Below are positions 33,395 to 34,279 of a DNA stretch of 34,279 bases, piece after piece. The position numbers and the translations under genes are program-made. Position 1 is the first letter of the stretch. Each line of letters opens with the position of its first letter. The notes beneath the pieces were generated by a model. The model worked only from the letters and a program-made list of their open reading frames with translations. It was not told the origin of the DNA and ran no database searches. This DNA comes from Bacteroidota bacterium (lineage in GTDB: Bacteria; Bacteroidota; Bacteroidia; Bacteroidales; WCHB1-69): the NCBI GenBank assembly GCA_009787115.1, contig WRGQ01000167.1, positions 1 through 34,279 of the forward strand, given 5' to 3'.

Positions 33395-34279
33395 CTAATA
33401 TGTTATAAAAAATTCACTGGGAGTATTTTTTCTCTCTTCCAAAATAGGCAATCCCAAATTTGTACGATGTTTATTTACAAGGTCTTTATCAGGATTGGCG
33501 GCTTTGCCCTCATCATCCCACTCTCCATAATAACTGTATTTTGATCTTCCGCTTGTAATCATACATCTATCGTAAGTACGGGCATATTCTGTAGGTATCA
33601 ATCCATTCCCTTTCAATAATGCGTCTCGTTCTTTGGGTTCAAAATAGGTGAGCCAAAATTCAGGATATGCGGTAAAAATATGTCTGCCAATAACCCACGG
33701 TGCAAATGGATCAATAGTAAGAGGGTTTGTATATTCAGGATATTTCTCTAAAAGATCAACCAATTTTATCATGGTAATAGAATCAACATATTCCAAAATA
33801 TTTTTAGAACAATCCTTATGTTTCGGATAGTCGGTATTGTAGTATCGCGCAAATTGATCCATTGCAAATATCTCTTTTACTTCAATTAAAAGTTCTATTT
33901 CTCTTGCACTGTAATGATGCACATATTTTTCATTCAGTTCTTTTCTCTTTTGGTTATATAACAGTGTATCTTTTTCAAAATATTCTTTACGCTGTTCAAA
34001 TGCTTTAGCGCTCATTTTATTAAGAGCGAATGCCTTTTCATAATATTCAATAGATTTTTCCAATTTTCCCAATTTTGCTAATAAGTCGGCATAGCCAACA
34101 TAATGACTGCTGACATCAATATCTCTTATTTTAAATAAGGAATCATATTTTTCAAGTTTTTTTGTTAATTCATCCAAGTCTGTAACATTACGCCTCATAA
34201 ATGTAGAAGGTCCATTAATATCTTCCAATAGTTTGTAATATTGTTTTACATTTTCAGAAAGAATAAGTTCTTGCGAATA
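33395..34279 (-). CDS. TPR protein with DUF6624-like C-terminal domain (partial, runs off the right edge)
   Basis: The frame stays open to the window end, giving 294 visible residues without the true start. The first third contains a TPR-like pair of helices (YVGYADLLAKLGKLEKSIEY, then YEKAFALN). The C-terminal 140 residues resemble DUF6624: the words VIGRHIF, FWLTYFEPKERDALLKGNGL, IPTEYARTYDRCMI and YYGEWDDEG, ending in VNKHRTNLGLPILEE. The function is unknown. It is the first visible gene of the minus-strand operon that continues into the maturase stub, so it may have been an accessory gene of the peptide cluster. The translated TTG at 34228 is not a real start. Confidence 0.7.
   Translation of the reverse strand, partial: YSQELILSENVKQYYKLLEDINGPSTFMRRNVTDLDELTKKLEKYDSLFKIRDIDVSSHYVGYADLLAKLGKLEKSIEYYEKAFALNKMSAKAFEQRKEYFEKDTLLYNQKRKELNEKYVHHYSAREIELLIEVKEIFAMDQFARYYNTDYPKHKDCSKNILEYVDSITMIKLVDLLEKYPEYTNPLTIDPFAPWVIGRHIFTAYPEFWLTYFEPKERDALLKGNGLIPTEYARTYDRCMITSGRSKYSYYGEWDDEGKAANPDKDLVNKHRTNLGLPILEERKNTPSEFFITY

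Overview
This is a chromosomal window from a low-GC member of the Bacteroidota, probably class Bacteroidia. Four things point there: a type IX secretion (T9SS) C-terminal sorting domain on a 1744-aa cell-surface protein; several exact TAnnTTTG (-7) promoter elements with weak or absent Shine-Dalgarno sites; a TonB-dependent receptor followed by DUF5689-type lipoproteins; and a fused ribBA gene. I cannot name the genus. I saw no tRNA, rRNA, CRISPR array, intact insertion sequence or prophage.

Layout. Positions 1-744 are mostly non-coding, with inverted repeats and a terminator serving the leftward genes. Positions 745-7050 (minus strand) hold a 119-aa protein and a 1963-aa multidomain protein without a signal peptide (21-residue leucine-rich repeats, DUF4332-like helix-hairpin-helix region, carboxypeptidase-regulatory-like domain, coiled coils, a large unfamiliar core, a Gly/Ser and Thr-Pro-Ala tail). 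Positions 7405-10122 (plus) carry panC, panD, an exported SGNH-hydrolase-like protein and rpsU. Positions 10177-11657 (minus) carry a bifunctional-nuclease/UVR protein and lgt. Positions 11799-18518 (plus) carry lon, aspS, a Wzz-like chain-length protein and an O-antigen ligase/polymerase. Positions 18690-24759 (plus) form an outer-membrane locus: a TonB-dependent receptor and two DUF5689-like lipoproteins, with a DUF5674 gene and a small helical-protein gene wedged between the lipoproteins. ribBA follows, converging on the T9SS cargo gene (minus). Next come rpsL and rpsG (plus). The right end is a minus-strand cluster: a TPR/DUF6624-like gene, a 45-codon stub of an ATP-grasp peptide maturase, and the 3' part of an HlyD-family export adaptor.

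Most genes are housekeeping: pantothenate and riboflavin synthesis, proteolysis, Asp-tRNA charging, ribosomal proteins, lipoprotein lipidation. Lgt would lipidate the lipoproteins seen here. The Wzz-like and ligase genes belong to surface polysaccharide assembly.

The most interesting points are these. (1) The right end looks like the deletion scar of a grasp-with-spasm RiPP operon, in which the start of the ATP-grasp maturase is joined to the end of the exporter adaptor. (2) The str operon stops after rpsG, right beside that scar. (3) The 1963-aa cytoplasmic-looking protein is unusual. (4) The DUF5674 plus 106-aa pair may be a small, undescribed two-gene module. (5) Gene ends repeatedly carry 7-8 bp tandem repeats that overlap or begin at the stop codon. 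All domain names come from pattern memory without database searches.
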